Source: CAHJXG01 sp964235485 (GTDB lineage: Bacteria; Pseudomonadota; Alphaproteobacteria; Acetobacterales; Acetobacteraceae). From it: a stretch of 64,000 nucleotides of DNA. The stretch lies in NCBI GenBank assembly GCA_964235485.1, contig CAXSAZ010000014.1:1-64000 (forward strand). The letters run 5' to 3'. Shown one piece after another: positions 8,356 through 20,429 of this stretch. The translations under genes were made by a program, and so were the position numbers. Under the pieces are notes generated by a model that was not told the origin of the DNA, did no database searches, and saw only the letters and a program-made list of their open reading frames with translations. Each line of letters opens with the position of its first letter. The stretch's first letter is position 1.

Positions 8356-9374
8356 CAGGCCCGCTCCATCACGGCGAGTGCCGTGCGCCATTGCGCGAGG
8401 ACCGGCGCTTCCGCGTGCTCGGCCTCGAAGCGGGCGCGTCCGGCCTGGCCCAAGCGGGCGGCGAGCGCGGGCTGGGCCAGCACGTCCGCGACCGCGGCGG
8501 CCAACGCTCCCGGGTCCTCCCGCGGCACCAACAGGCCGTCGCGGTCCGGCGTGATCAGTTCCGCCGGCCCGGCGGCGTCGGCGGCGACCACGGGACGGCT
8601 GGCGGAGAACGCCTCGATCACCACGTTGCCCAGCGGCTCGTGCCGGCTCGGGCAGGCCAGCAGGTCGCAGCGCGCCAGCAGCGCCGCTTGGTCGGTGCGC
8701 CAGCCCGGCAAGTGCAGGCGGTCCGCCACGCCCAAGTCCCGGGCGAGCGACAGCAGCGCCGCCCGCTCCGGCCCCTCCCCCGCAATCACCACATGCACGC
8801 CCGGCAGCAGCGGCAGGGCGCGCACCAGGATGTCGAACGCCTTGTTGCGGTGCAGGCGGCCCAGCGCCAGCACCACGGGCGCATCCGGCGGCATCGGCAG
8901 CACGGCCGGGGCGCTGCCCGAAAGGTCAGGCGCGAAGTTCGGCAAATGATGCACGCGGGACGCTGGCCAGCCCTGGCCGCGTATCCAGGCGACGATCCCC
9001 CGGGTGTTGCCAATCAGGTGGTCGCACGCCCGGTAATACCGCAGGTCGTAATAGCCGCCGAGCCGCCCGGCCAGCACCCAATCGCCCGGCGGCGTTTGCC
9101 GCGCCGCCCGGTTCATCCATGCCACCACCACCCGCGGCGCGAAGCCGCGCAGGGCGGCGGCGACGCGCGGCCGGGTCAAGAGGTCCAGCGCGCCCCCGAA
9201 GCGGAGCTGCAACGGCGCCAGCCCCCCCGCCGCGAGCCGCCCGGCGCGGCCGGGATCGCGCCGGATCACCGGCAGGATCGTGTCCCCGGCCCGGTGCAGC
9301 GCCAGCGTCAACCGCTCGAAGAACAGCTCCGCCCCGCCGGCGGGCGCCCCGGCCATGACCTGCGCGACCCTCAT
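8355..9374 (-). CDS. Glycosyltransferase family 4
   Basis: This 339-aa GT-B enzyme would transfer a sugar from a nucleotide-sugar donor onto a surface glycan. The N-terminal domain has the family-typical MAGAPAGGAELF. The C-terminal Glycos_transf_1 domain has VLALGRLHRNKAFDILVRAL, HLPGW and the donor-binding E-x7-E-like element HEPLGNVVIEAFSASRPVV. No membrane segment is seen, so it is cytosolic or peripheral. It overlaps the GT9 gene upstream in an ATGA and the amidotransferase gene downstream in a TGATG, so the three probably form one translation-coupled operon. Donor and acceptor are unknown. Confidence 0.9.
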   Translation of the reverse strand: MRVAQVMAGAPAGGAELFFERLTLALHRAGDTILPVIRRDPGRAGRLAAGGLAPLQLRFGGALDLLTRPRVAAALRGFAPRVVVAWMNRAARQTPPGDWVLAGRLGGYYDLRYYRACDHLIGNTRGIVAWIRGQGWPASRVHHLPNFAPDLSGSAPAVLPMPPDAPVVLALGRLHRNKAFDILVRALPLLPGVHVVIAGEGPERAALLSLARDLGVADRLHLPGWRTDQAALLARCDLLACPSRHEPLGNVVIEAFSASRPVVAADAAGPAELITPDRDGLLVPREDPGALAAAVADVLAQPALAARLGQAGRARFEAEHAEAPVLAQWRTALAVMERA

Positions 9375-10270
9375 CGCCGCAATAGCCCGAACGCCGCCGC
9401 GGCAGCGGTGTCCACCGTCAGCCCGTCCATTGGCGCGGCGCCCGGCGGCCCCGGCGCGACGGCCACGGCCGTTTGCCGGCCGGCGGGCGCGTACTCGGCC
9501 GCGGGACTCGGGCCGAACAGCCCCAACGTCGGCGCGCCAGCGGCGGCGGCGAGGTGCATCAGCCCGGAGTCGTTGCCGATGAACAGCTTGCAGCGGGACA
9601 GGCAGGCGGAGGCTTCCGGCAAGGACAGCCGGCCGGCAAGGTCAACCGCGTCCGGCAGGGCCGCGAGCACCGGCGCCGCCATGGCCTGCTCGCCGGGACC
9701 CGGGCCGGCGAACACCACGGGGCAGGCGTCAGGCAGCATCTGATCCCGCACGGCGCGGAACAGCGCCGCGAAGCGGTCGGGCGGCCACACCTTGCCGGAC
9801 CAATTCGCCGTAGGCCCCAAGCCGACGTAGCACCGCCCCGGCGGCAGCAGCGCGTCCGCCCGCGCCTGGTCGGCGGCGTCAAGCCAACTGACCGGCGACG
9901 GCGGCGGCGACAAGCCGAACGTCGCGCCGAGCTGCGCCAGCTTGTGCCCGGCCCGCCGCCCGCCGCGCATCACCGCGCGATGCCGGGTTGGAAGCAAAAA
10001 GGAAAGCGCGGAGCCGCGCAGGTCCACGACCAAATCCCACAACGTGCCCGCCGTGCGCCGCCACAGCGACAGCCAATGCAGGTCGAACCGCCGCTTCGTG
10101 ACCACCAAGGTCGCGTCGCGCCGCGGCATCCGGGCGAACACGCCTTCCGCCGCCGGGCCGCAGGCAACGGTGAAGCGCGCGGCGGGGTAGGCGCGCAGCA
10201 GGTGGTCGAGCAGGCCGGTGGACAGCACCGCGTCGCCGATGCGGGTCGCCGTGATGAAAAGGATGCGCAT
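9371..10270 (-). CDS. Glycosyltransferase family 9 (heptosyltransferase-like)
   Basis: This 299-aa protein belongs to GT9, whose known members add ADP-heptose to lipopolysaccharide core. Diagnostic features are the N-terminal TRIGDAVLSTGLLDHLL, the middle GLGPTANWSGKVWP and the C-terminal donor site GNDSGLMHLAAAAG with LGLFGPS. I start at the ATG at 10268-10270 (MRILFITATRIGD); six extra codons upstream are possible. It is the first gene of the cassette and is divergent from the YgfZ-type gene, with 83 bp between starts. A role in LPS core or a related glycan is likely, but the sugar is not determined. Confidence 0.9.
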   Translation of the reverse strand: MRILFITATRIGDAVLSTGLLDHLLRAYPAARFTVACGPAAEGVFARMPRRDATLVVTKRRFDLHWLSLWRRTAGTLWDLVVDLRGSALSFLLPTRHRAVMRGGRRAGHKLAQLGATFGLSPPPSPVSWLDAADQARADALLPPGRCYVGLGPTANWSGKVWPPDRFAALFRAVRDQMLPDACPVVFAGPGPGEQAMAAPVLAALPDAVDLAGRLSLPEASACLSRCKLFIGNDSGLMHLAAAAGAPTLGLFGPSPAAEYAPAGRQTAVAVAPGPPGAAPMDGLTVDTAAAAAFGLLRR

Positions 10271-10353
10271 ACCGCGCCGGTGTAGCACGGACGCCGGGCT
10301 GCGCGAGCCGGCCCGGCTTGAGTTCCGCGGGGCGCCCCCCCACGTCGCCGTGC

Positions 10354-11184
10354 ATGAGCAGCCTCGCCCTTTTGCCCCACCGCGCCGTCATCGAAGTGAG
10401 CGGCAAGGACCGCGTGTCGTTCCTGCAAGGGCTGGTCTCGAACGACGTGGCGGAGGCTGCGCCGGGCCGTGCGGTGTGGGCGGCGCTGTTGACGCCGCAG
10501 GGCAAGTGGCTGGCCGACTTCTTCATCCTGGCGGACGGCGCGCGCCTGTTGCTGGACTGCGAGGCCGGGCAGGCGGCGATGCTCGTGCAGCGGCTGACCC
10601 GGTTCCGGCTGCGCGCGGAGGTGTCCGTGCAGCCCGTGCCGCTGCACGTCCATGCCAGTTGGGGCGGCGCCGCGCCAGAGGCAGGCATCGCAGCGCCCGA
10701 TCCGCGCACCCCGGACGCCGGCTGGCGCGTGCTGTCCAATGTGGCGGAGCCGATGATCGAGACGGTGGAGGATTGGGACCGCCACCGGCTGGCGCTCGGC
10801 CTGCCGGACGGCTCGCGCGACATGGAGGCGGAGAAGACGACGCTGCTGGAGGCCGGGTTCGACGAGCTGCACGGGGTGTCGTGGACCAAGGGCTGCTACA
10901 TGGGCCAGGAGCTGACGGCGCGCACCAAGTATCGTGGCCTGCTGAAGCGGCGGCTGGTTCCGGTGCGGATCGACGGCCCCTTGCCGCCGCCGGGCACGCC
11001 GGTGCTGCGGGCCGGGGCGGAGGTGGGCGCCATGCGGTCCGCCGTGCCCGGCCTCGGCCTGGCCTCCCTGCGATTGGATGCCATCGAGGCCGGCGACCTG
11101 GCCTGCGGCGAGGCCGTACTGCGCCCCGCGCGCCCGGCCTGGATGCAGTCGCCCATCAGGCTGGCGGGCGCGCACCCGGCATAG
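10354..11184 (+). CDS. ygfZ: YgfZ/GcvT-type folate-binding protein
   Basis: This 276-aa protein carries the signature KGCYMGQE, in which the Cys is essential in E. coli YgfZ, followed by TKYRGLLKRRL. YgfZ-type (IBA57-like) proteins bind tetrahydrofolate and help maintain certain Fe-S enzymes such as MiaB. The N-terminal half has the family's FLQGLVSNDV. The ATG at 10354 was preferred over a TTG at 10318. Its 3' end overlaps the convergent thioesterase gene by 29 bp. It is divergent from the GT9 gene and probably has its own promoter in that 83-bp gap. Confidence 0.9.
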   Translation: MSSLALLPHRAVIEVSGKDRVSFLQGLVSNDVAEAAPGRAVWAALLTPQGKWLADFFILADGARLLLDCEAGQAAMLVQRLTRFRLRAEVSVQPVPLHVHASWGGAAPEAGIAAPDPRTPDAGWRVLSNVAEPMIETVEDWDRHRLALGLPDGSRDMEAEKTTLLEAGFDELHGVSWTKGCYMGQELTARTKYRGLLKRRLVPVRIDGPLPPPGTPVLRAGAEVGAMRSAVPGLGLASLRLDAIEAGDLACGEAVLRPARPAWMQSPIRLAGAHPA

Positions 11185-11683
11185 CCAACCGCCGCCCGAC
11201 CCAATCGGGACAGGGCAAAGCGGCATGGGCCTCTGCGGCAGCCGCAACCATTTCGGCAGCGTCCGGCAGGAACGGCACGACGCGGTGGGTTTGCAGGTCC
11301 ACGTGCAGCAGCATGACCTCCTGCTGCGCCGCCACGGCACCGTGTGCCCGGCGCATCTCGTGCGCCAAGTGGATACGCTTGCTGTCTGCCGCCAGGATCT
11401 GCGTCGAAACCTGCATCTCGTCGCCCAGCAGCAATTCGGACTTGTAGATAATGTGGCTTTCGGCCGCGAAGGTGCCGTGCTGCGTGCGCTCTCGGTAAGG
11501 TGCGCCGAGGCCGATGGCAGCCCAAAGGTGGTCGATGGCCCCGTCAAACACGACGACGTAATGGGCCTCGCCGAAACCCATGGGGTTTGCGGCTGAGTTC
11601 ATGTGGCCGTTCTCGTCGATCCATTCGGGGCGCACCGCTGCAGGGTGGCCGGTGAACGGGGCGGGAATGCCGCCCCGTTCCAT
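11156..11683 (-). CDS. Thioesterase-family hotdog protein
   Basis: This 175-aa protein has a hotdog-fold core (about residues 15-140) with the sequence WIDENGHMNSAANPMGFGEA near the N-terminus, where an Asp/Glu-x-N/D-GHMN element is typical of 4-hydroxybenzoyl-CoA-like thioesterases. It probably hydrolyses an acyl-CoA in the cytosol, substrate unknown. Similar domains occur fused to L-carnitine dehydrogenase, but no dehydrogenase is present here. The ATG at 11681-11683 is preferred because AGGG lies ten bases upstream. A GTG three codons earlier (11692) sits almost on the ribosome-binding site. It follows the DUF2076 gene by 12 bp. Confidence 0.82.
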   Translation of the reverse strand: MERGGIPAPFTGHPAAVRPEWIDENGHMNSAANPMGFGEAHYVVVFDGAIDHLWAAIGLGAPYRERTQHGTFAAESHIIYKSELLLGDEMQVSTQILAADSKRIHLAHEMRRAHGAVAAQQEVMLLHVDLQTHRVVPFLPDAAEMVAAAAEAHAALPCPDWVGRRLAMPGARPPA

Positions 11684-11695
11684 AGGGGTCACGCC

Positions 11696-12541
11696 CTAAG
11701 CGTTGTCGTCGAACCCGCCGGCGTCGAACCCACCGCCGCCGCCATCGAAGCCGCCGGGGTCGCCGCCTCCGTCGTAGCTGGCCTGTTGCACGCCGCCACC
11801 GAAGCCGGACCCGTCATCGTAGCTCACCGCCTGCCCGCCGCCGCCAAAGGGGTCGGCGCTGGCTTCCTGGGTGAAGCCCGCGGTCGGGTCCGTGCCGGCG
11901 CCGTCGAACGCAGCCGTGGACGCGCCGCCGAGCAAGCCCTCGGCGGCGCCGCCGGCGTGCCCGCTGAAGGCGCCCATCAGGGCGTTGCCGACGACCATGC
12001 CGCCCGCGACGCCCGCCGCCGTGGTCAGCGCCGAGCCGAGAAAGCCCGACCCGCCGCGCTGCTGGAACATGCCGGGCTGGTAGTTGGGCGGATACTGCGG
12101 CTGGGGCGGCTGCGAGGTCGGCTGGAACTGCTGGCCGCCGTAGCCGGACGGGCCGCCGAAGCCGCGCTGCTGCTGCCCCTGACCGCCGCCGCCGAACAGG
12201 CTGCCGAAGAAGCCTTTCTGCTGCTGCGGCGATTGCTGGCTGGCCTGCTGCGCCGCTTGCTGGGTTTGCTGCAATTCCCATTCCAGGCGGCGGATGCGGT
12301 TCTGCGCTTCGGCAAACGCCGCTTCCTGCACCAGCGCAGTTTGCGTGATGCGGTAGCGCGCTTCGGGATATTGCTGGAACTGCTGGGCGATGAAGGCGTC
12401 GGCCTCGCGGTCAACCGGCGGCAAGGCGGGTTGCGATTGCGGCACGCTGCCGCCGGGTGCTGCCATGAAGCCGCCGCCTTGCGGCGACCCGGCAATCCTG
12501 GCGATGAACCGGGTGATAAGGTCGCGTTCTTCGTTCGTCAT
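11696..12541 (-). CDS. DUF2076 family protein
   Basis: This 281-aa protein begins MTNEERDLITRFIARIAG and has READAFIAQQFQQYPEARY, both typical of DUF2076. A Gln-rich coiled-coil-like stretch (LEWELQQTQQAAQQASQQ) follows. The second half is low complexity: Gly/Gln/Pro-rich, then a hydrophobic Gly/Ala segment (ALTTAAGVAGGMVVGNALMG) that could touch a membrane, and an Asp/Gly-rich tail ending FDDNA. DUF2076 proteins have been described as periplasmic or membrane-associated, but no signal peptide is visible here. GGAAAG precedes the ATG. Function is unknown. Confidence 0.85.
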   Translation of the reverse strand: MTNEERDLITRFIARIAGSPQGGGFMAAPGGSVPQSQPALPPVDREADAFIAQQFQQYPEARYRITQTALVQEAAFAEAQNRIRRLEWELQQTQQAAQQASQQSPQQQKGFFGSLFGGGGQGQQQRGFGGPSGYGGQQFQPTSQPPQPQYPPNYQPGMFQQRGGSGFLGSALTTAAGVAGGMVVGNALMGAFSGHAGGAAEGLLGGASTAAFDGAGTDPTAGFTQEASADPFGGGGQAVSYDDGSGFGGGVQQASYDGGGDPGGFDGGGGGFDAGGFDDNA

Positions 12542-12596
12542 GAGACTTTCCGCGCGTTTGTTGCAAGGGTCGAGTTGGCCCGCGCCCAACTCTGGT

Positions 12597-13004
12597 TCAA
12601 GTGGGCAAACCGAGGCGCCGCCACTCAATGAGCGGGCAGCGGTTCTCGACGACCTGCAAGCCCGCGGCCCGGCCCGCCGCAGCCGCCACGGCATCGTTTA
12701 CCCCAAGCTGCAGCCATACCGTGCGGGCGCCGAGCCGGATCGCGTCCGCCATGATCGGCGCGACCTGGTCCGAAGCGCGGAACACGTCCACCATGTCGAG
12801 CGGCCCGGCCTCGTCCAGCGTCGCCACCACGGGCCGGCCGTGCAGCGTTTGCCCCGCGAGGCCGGGGTTCACCCCCACCACGTCGAAGCCGCGGGCGACC
12901 AGGAACGCCATGACTTCGTGGCTCGGGCGCTCCGGATTGGAGGACGCGCCGACCACGGCGATGCGGCGGGTGGCGAGGAGGATGTGCTGGATCGGATCGG
13001 TCAT
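12597..13004 (-). CDS. CoA-binding domain protein (YccU-like)
   Basis: This 135-aa single-domain Rossmann protein has VVGASSNPERPSHEVM near the N-terminus, VVGVNPG in the middle and LGARTVWLQLGV, which together mark the CoA_binding_2/YccU family. These proteins resemble the CoA-binding domain of succinyl-CoA synthetase. Their cellular role is not established. The ATG at 13002-13004 gives the expected family start (MTDPIQHILLATRRIAVVG). It lies 55 bp upstream of the DUF2076 gene and is divergent from glyQ. Confidence 0.85.
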   Translation of the reverse strand: MTDPIQHILLATRRIAVVGASSNPERPSHEVMAFLVARGFDVVGVNPGLAGQTLHGRPVVATLDEAGPLDMVDVFRASDQVAPIMADAIRLGARTVWLQLGVNDAVAAAAGRAAGLQVVENRCPLIEWRRLGLPT

Positions 13005-13096
13005 GGGGGCCTCAACGCGCGACGGCGCCGGCGGCTGCTTCCTTAAGAGCGGCGGCGCCATTATGGTGCGACGCAATGCAGAAAACGCCGGGACCC

Positions 13097-13972
<876 letters not shown>

Positions 13973-13993
13973 TTGGCGGATTATCCTAAACCC

Positions 13994-14278
13994 ATGGGTG
14001 CACAGCTTAAGATCGACGGCGACGAGACCTACGCACTGGCGGCAGAGCTTGCGAGCTTGCGTGGGGAAAGCATTGAAGCCGTGGTGAACCGGGCCTTGCG
14101 AGAGGCTCTAGAGCGAGACCAGGCCGCAATCAAAGGCGCTGCGGTGCAGGAACAGGAGGACGCCGAATACCTGGAACTGCGGAAGATCGTTGACGACATT
14201 CATCGCCACTTGCAGCACCCGTTGCCGTCTTCTGACCATTCTTGGCTTTACGACGACGAAACGGGCCTGCCGCGGTGA
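13994..14278 (+). CDS. vapB: VapB-type antitoxin
   Basis: This 94-aa protein is an Rv0623-like (PSK) VapB antitoxin. It has an N-terminal ribbon-helix-helix-type segment (MGAQLKIDGDETYALAAELA), a basic/acidic helix, and the toxin-contacting C-terminus LYDDETGLPR, close to the family pattern YDE-x-GLP. It would neutralise VapC and repress its own operon by binding promoter DNA. The ATG at 13994 is chosen over a TTG at 13973. The stop overlaps the VapC GTG start (GTGA). Base composition is clearly lower in GC than glyQ and glyS, which suggests acquisition. Confidence 0.88.
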   Translation: MGAQLKIDGDETYALAAELASLRGESIEAVVNRALREALERDQAAIKGAAVQEQEDAEYLELRKIVDDIHRHLQHPLPSSDHSWLYDDETGLPR

Positions 14279-14670
14279 TCGTTGATAGCTCCGCGCTCAT
14301 GGCGATCGTGTTGAAGGAGCCGGATGGTGACGTTTACCTTCGGGCATTGTCAAAAGCGCCGAATCGGAAGATCAGCGCCGCGACGTGGGTTGAGGTTCAC
14401 ATGGTTGTGGACAACCTCAATCAGAATCCGGCTGCGAAGATGCGGTTTGAAGATCTCATGAATCGGTTGAAGTTCGAGGTTGTCGCCGTTGATGCGGACA
14501 TGGCCTGGGCCGCTCGCAGGGCAAACCAGGATTACGGCAGAGGCCGTCACCCAGCCCGGCTCAACTTTGGCGATTGCTTCTCCTATGCGCTGGCCAAGCA
14601 GACCGGCGAACCCTTGCTGTTCAAAGGCAACGATTTCAGCCAAACCGACATCGTTCCAGCCCTTCCCTGA
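14275..14670 (+). CDS. vapC: VapC-type PIN-domain ribonuclease toxin
   Basis: This 131-aa PIN domain starts at a GTG inside the vapB stop. Acidic active-site positions are visible: Asp in VIVDSSALMAI near residue 4, a Glu in the WVEVHM helix, Asp in NFGDCFSYALAK and Asp in FKGNDFSQTD. VapC toxins are Mg-dependent ribonucleases; characterised examples cut initiator tRNA, other tRNAs or 23S rRNA. It pairs with the vapB gene just upstream. Its TGA stop shares one base with the glyS ATG (TGATG), so glyS translation may depend on ribosomes finishing vapC. All residues look intact, so toxin activity is plausible. Confidence 0.9.
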   Translation: MIVDSSALMAIVLKEPDGDVYLRALSKAPNRKISAATWVEVHMVVDNLNQNPAAKMRFEDLMNRLKFEVVAVDADMAWAARRANQDYGRGRHPARLNFGDCFSYALAKQTGEPLLFKGNDFSQTDIVPALP

Positions 14671-16726
14671 TGCCGGACCTGCTGCTTGAACTGTTCAGCG
14701 AGGAAATCCCCGCGCGGATGCAGGCGCGGGCGGCGGACGACCTTGCGCGCCTGCTGACCGAGGCGCTGGCCCCGCTCGCGCCCACGGACGTGCAGACCTT
14801 CCACGGCCCGCGCCGCATCGCGCTCGCCGCCGCCGTGCGGGACGGCGTGCCCGCCCGCAGCAGCAGCGAGCGCGGCCCGCGGGTGTCCGCACCCGATCAG
14901 GCGCTGGCCGGCTTCCTGCGCAAGCACGGCGCCGCGCGCGACCAGTTGGCGCGGGACGGCGAGCATTGGGTGCTCACCTTCCAAACCCCCGCCACGCCGG
15001 CCGCCGATCTGATCGCCGCCGCCCTGCCCGGCCTGTTGCGCCGTTTTCCCTGGCCGAAGTCGATGCGCTGGGGCGACGGCAGCGCGTTTACCTGGGTGCG
15101 CCCGCTGCGCCGGGTGCTGTGCCTGCTGGACGGCCAGGTCGTGCCGTTTACCCTGGCGGAAGGCGCAGATGACGGGCATGGCCTCGCCGCCGGCAACGAG
15201 ACGGAAGGCCACCGCTTCCACGCCCCCGGCGCCTTCGCCGTGGCAAGCCTCGCCGACTGGCGGGACGGCCTGCGCGCCCGGCGGGTGATCCCGGAGGCCG
15301 GGGAACGCCGCCGCCTGGTGGCGGAGGGCGTGGCCCGCCTCGCCGCCGCGGAAGGGCTTGAGGTCGTGCCGGACGAGGGCCTGCTGGACGAGGTTGCCGG
15401 GCTGGTGGAATGGCCGGTGCCGCTGCTCGGCCGGATCGACACCGCCTACATGGACCTGCCGCCGGAGGTCATGCAGGTCAGTATGCGGGTCAACCAGCGC
15501 TACTTCACGCTGCGCCACCCCGATGGCGCACCCGCCGACCGCTTCGCCTTTGCCGCCAACATCTTGGCCCCGGACGAGGGCCGCGCGGTCGTCGCGGGCA
15601 ACGAGCGCGTGCTGCGGGCGCGGTTCAGCGACGCGCGGCACTTCTGGGACCTCGACCGCCGCACCCCGCTGGGCGAGCGGGTGCCGGCGCTGGACGGCGT
15701 GACCTTCCACGCCAAGCTCGGCAGCCAGGGCGCGCGGGTGAAGCGTCTCCAGCGCCTCGCAGAGCGCATCGCCCCCCTCGTCGGCGCGGACCCGGCGTTG
15801 GCCCGGCGCGCCGCCCTGCTCGCCAAGGCGGACCTCACGACCGGCATGGTGGGCGAGTTCCCGGAGCTGCAGGGCATCATGGGCGGCTACTACGCCCGGC
15901 ACGATGGGGAAGACCCGCGCGTCGCCGACGCCGTGCGCGACCACTACGCCCCCAAAGGCCCCGGCGACCCAGTGCCCACGGAGCCAGTCGCGGTTGCCAC
16001 GGCACTCGCCGACAAGCTGGACCAGCTCGCCGCCCTTTTTGCGGCGGGCGAGGTGCCGACCGGCTCGGGCGACCCCTTCGCGCTGCGCCGCGCGGCGCTC
16101 GGCGTCATCCGCATGATCCGCGAGAACCGGCTGCGCCTGCCCTTGGCCAGCATCTTCGAGGCCGCGGGCCACGACCTGCCAGCCCCGGTGCCAGTGTCGG
16201 CGCTGCTGGCGTTCCTGGCCGAGCGCCTGCGCATCCAGCTCCGGGCGGAGGGCGCGCGGCACGACGTGCTGGCGGCGGTGTTCGCCGCCGGGGCGGACGA
16301 CGACCTCCTGCGCCTGCTGGCCCGCGCCGACGCGGTGGCGGCGTTTCTTGCCACCCCCGTCGGCGCCGACCTGCTCGCCGCCAGCCGCCGCGCCGCCAAC
16401 ATCGTGCGGATCGAGGACAAGCGCGACGGCCCGCACGCCGGGCCGGTCGAGCCGGACCTGCTGACGGAGCCGGAGGAGCGCGCTTTGGCGGCGGCGCTGG
16501 ACGCGGCCGAACCCGCGGTGGCGGACGGCATCGCCCGGGAACGCTTTGCCGATGCGATGCGGGCGCTGGCCGGGCTGCGCCCGCCGCTCGATGCGTTTTT
16601 CGATCAAGTGACCGTCAACGCGCCCGACCCGGCGCTGCGCCGCAACCGTCTCCGCCTACTTACCCGAATGGGTGCGGCCATGGGCCGCGCCGCGGATTTC
16701 TCTCGCATCGAAGGCCTGGAAAAAGC

Positions 16727-16730
<4 letters not shown>
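14670..16730 (+). CDS. glyS: Glycyl-tRNA synthetase beta subunit
   Basis: This 686-aa subunit contributes tRNA recognition to the alpha2beta2 synthetase. Recognisable features are the start MPDLLLELFSEEIPARMQ, FHGPRRIA, FPWPKSMRWG, DLTTGMVGEFPELQGIMGGYYA and a C-terminal DALR-like anticodon-binding region containing RRAANIVR. Length is normal. Its ATG overlaps the vapC stop by one base, and its stop overlaps the ppdK start as ATGA. The whole set glyQ-vapB-vapC-glyS-ppdK therefore reads as one operon. Confidence 0.95.
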
Positions 16731-19396
<2,666 letters not shown>

Positions 19397-19496
19397 CCCG
19401 TCAACGTGCAACCTGCCTCAAAGAAGCTCACAACCTTGCCCTGATCCCGCTGCGAAACCAGCAATCGGTGAGTTTGGCTCGGAGATATCCAGGAAC

Positions 19497-20429
19497 ATGG
19501 AGTTCAATGACGCAACCTCGAATGGTCTCGCGCAGCTTAGGCTGGCAAACGAAGCCTTTCGGAAAGTCGCCTGGCCTGAACCGCTGGATACAACTTTCCA
19601 TCGACTGCACCACGGGGATGCGCGTGATTTGTCATGGGTCCCTGATACGTCAGTTCACCTGATAGTAACCTCTCCACCTTATTGGACACTCAAAGCTTAT
19701 ATTGAGAATGATAAGCAGATGGGCGCTATCAAAGACTATGGAAAGTTCCTGGATGAACTCGACCACGTATGGAGGGAGTGCTTCCGCGTTCTTACTCCAG
19801 GGGGACGCATATGCTGCATCGTTGGTGATGTGTGCATACCGCGGAAGAAGGCTGGCCGGCATTACGTGATGCCATTGCACGCTGACATTCAGGTGCGATC
19901 AAGATGCTTGGGGATGGACTGTCTCACGCCTATTTTGTGGCACAAGATTGCAAATGGCGTAACTGAGGCGGAAGGCAACGGTGCAGGGTTCTACGGCAAG
20001 CCTTACCAGCCAGGAGCCGTTGTCAAGAACGACATAGAGTATATCCTTTTTATGAGGAAGGGTGGCACCTATCGAGCACCGACACCGCTTCAGAAGGCTT
20101 TGTCCGTATTGACCAAAGAAGAAATGCAGGCTTGGTGGCGCTCGATCTGGACCGACATAAGAGGGGCCTCGACCAGATCAGGGCATCCGGCGCCCTATCC
20201 GGTTGAATTGGCCGAGCGTCTTATTCGCATGTTCTCATTTGCCGGCGACACGGTGCTTGATCCCTTTGCAGGAATTGGGAGCACGACCATCGCGGCGATT
20301 GCGGCGGGACGAAACTCGATTGGGAACGAAGTCGAACCGAGCTACCTCGAAATCGCTCGGCAACGTGTGAAGAAAACCATTCTCCAGGAGCGATTGCACG
20401 GTGCGACGAGGGCCATGCTCGCGCAATGA
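19497..20429 (+). CDS. RM locus 1: DNA methyltransferase, beta class (N4-cytosine or N6-adenine)
   Basis: This 310-aa S-adenosylmethionine-dependent DNA methyltransferase has the catalytic motif TSPPYW (residues 58-63) before the SAM-binding motif DPFAGIGST (residues 255-263), the beta-class order. The SPPY form is typical of N4-cytosine enzymes, but N6-adenine cannot be excluded. A target-recognition region probably lies between (about 110-230). GC content drops sharply at the ppdK end. The stop overlaps the next gene in an ATGA, and that gene looks like the cognate endonuclease. The ATG at 19497 follows AGGAAC; the upstream 100 bp are non-coding. Confidence 0.9.
   Translation: MEFNDATSNGLAQLRLANEAFRKVAWPEPLDTTFHRLHHGDARDLSWVPDTSVHLIVTSPPYWTLKAYIENDKQMGAIKDYGKFLDELDHVWRECFRVLTPGGRICCIVGDVCIPRKKAGRHYVMPLHADIQVRSRCLGMDCLTPILWHKIANGVTEAEGNGAGFYGKPYQPGAVVKNDIEYILFMRKGGTYRAPTPLQKALSVLTKEEMQAWWRSIWTDIRGASTRSGHPAPYPVELAERLIRMFSFAGDTVLDPFAGIGSTTIAAIAAGRNSIGNEVEPSYLEIARQRVKKTILQERLHGATRAMLAQ

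Noticed and set aside
8391..9743. A 450-codon open frame opposite the GT4 and GT9 genes
   Set aside because: It has no recognisable domain and is antisense to two well-supported glycosyltransferases.
15410..16726. In-frame extension of ppdK upstream by over 400 codons
   Set aside because: It overlaps glyS in another frame, and the normal PPDK N-terminus begins at 16727.
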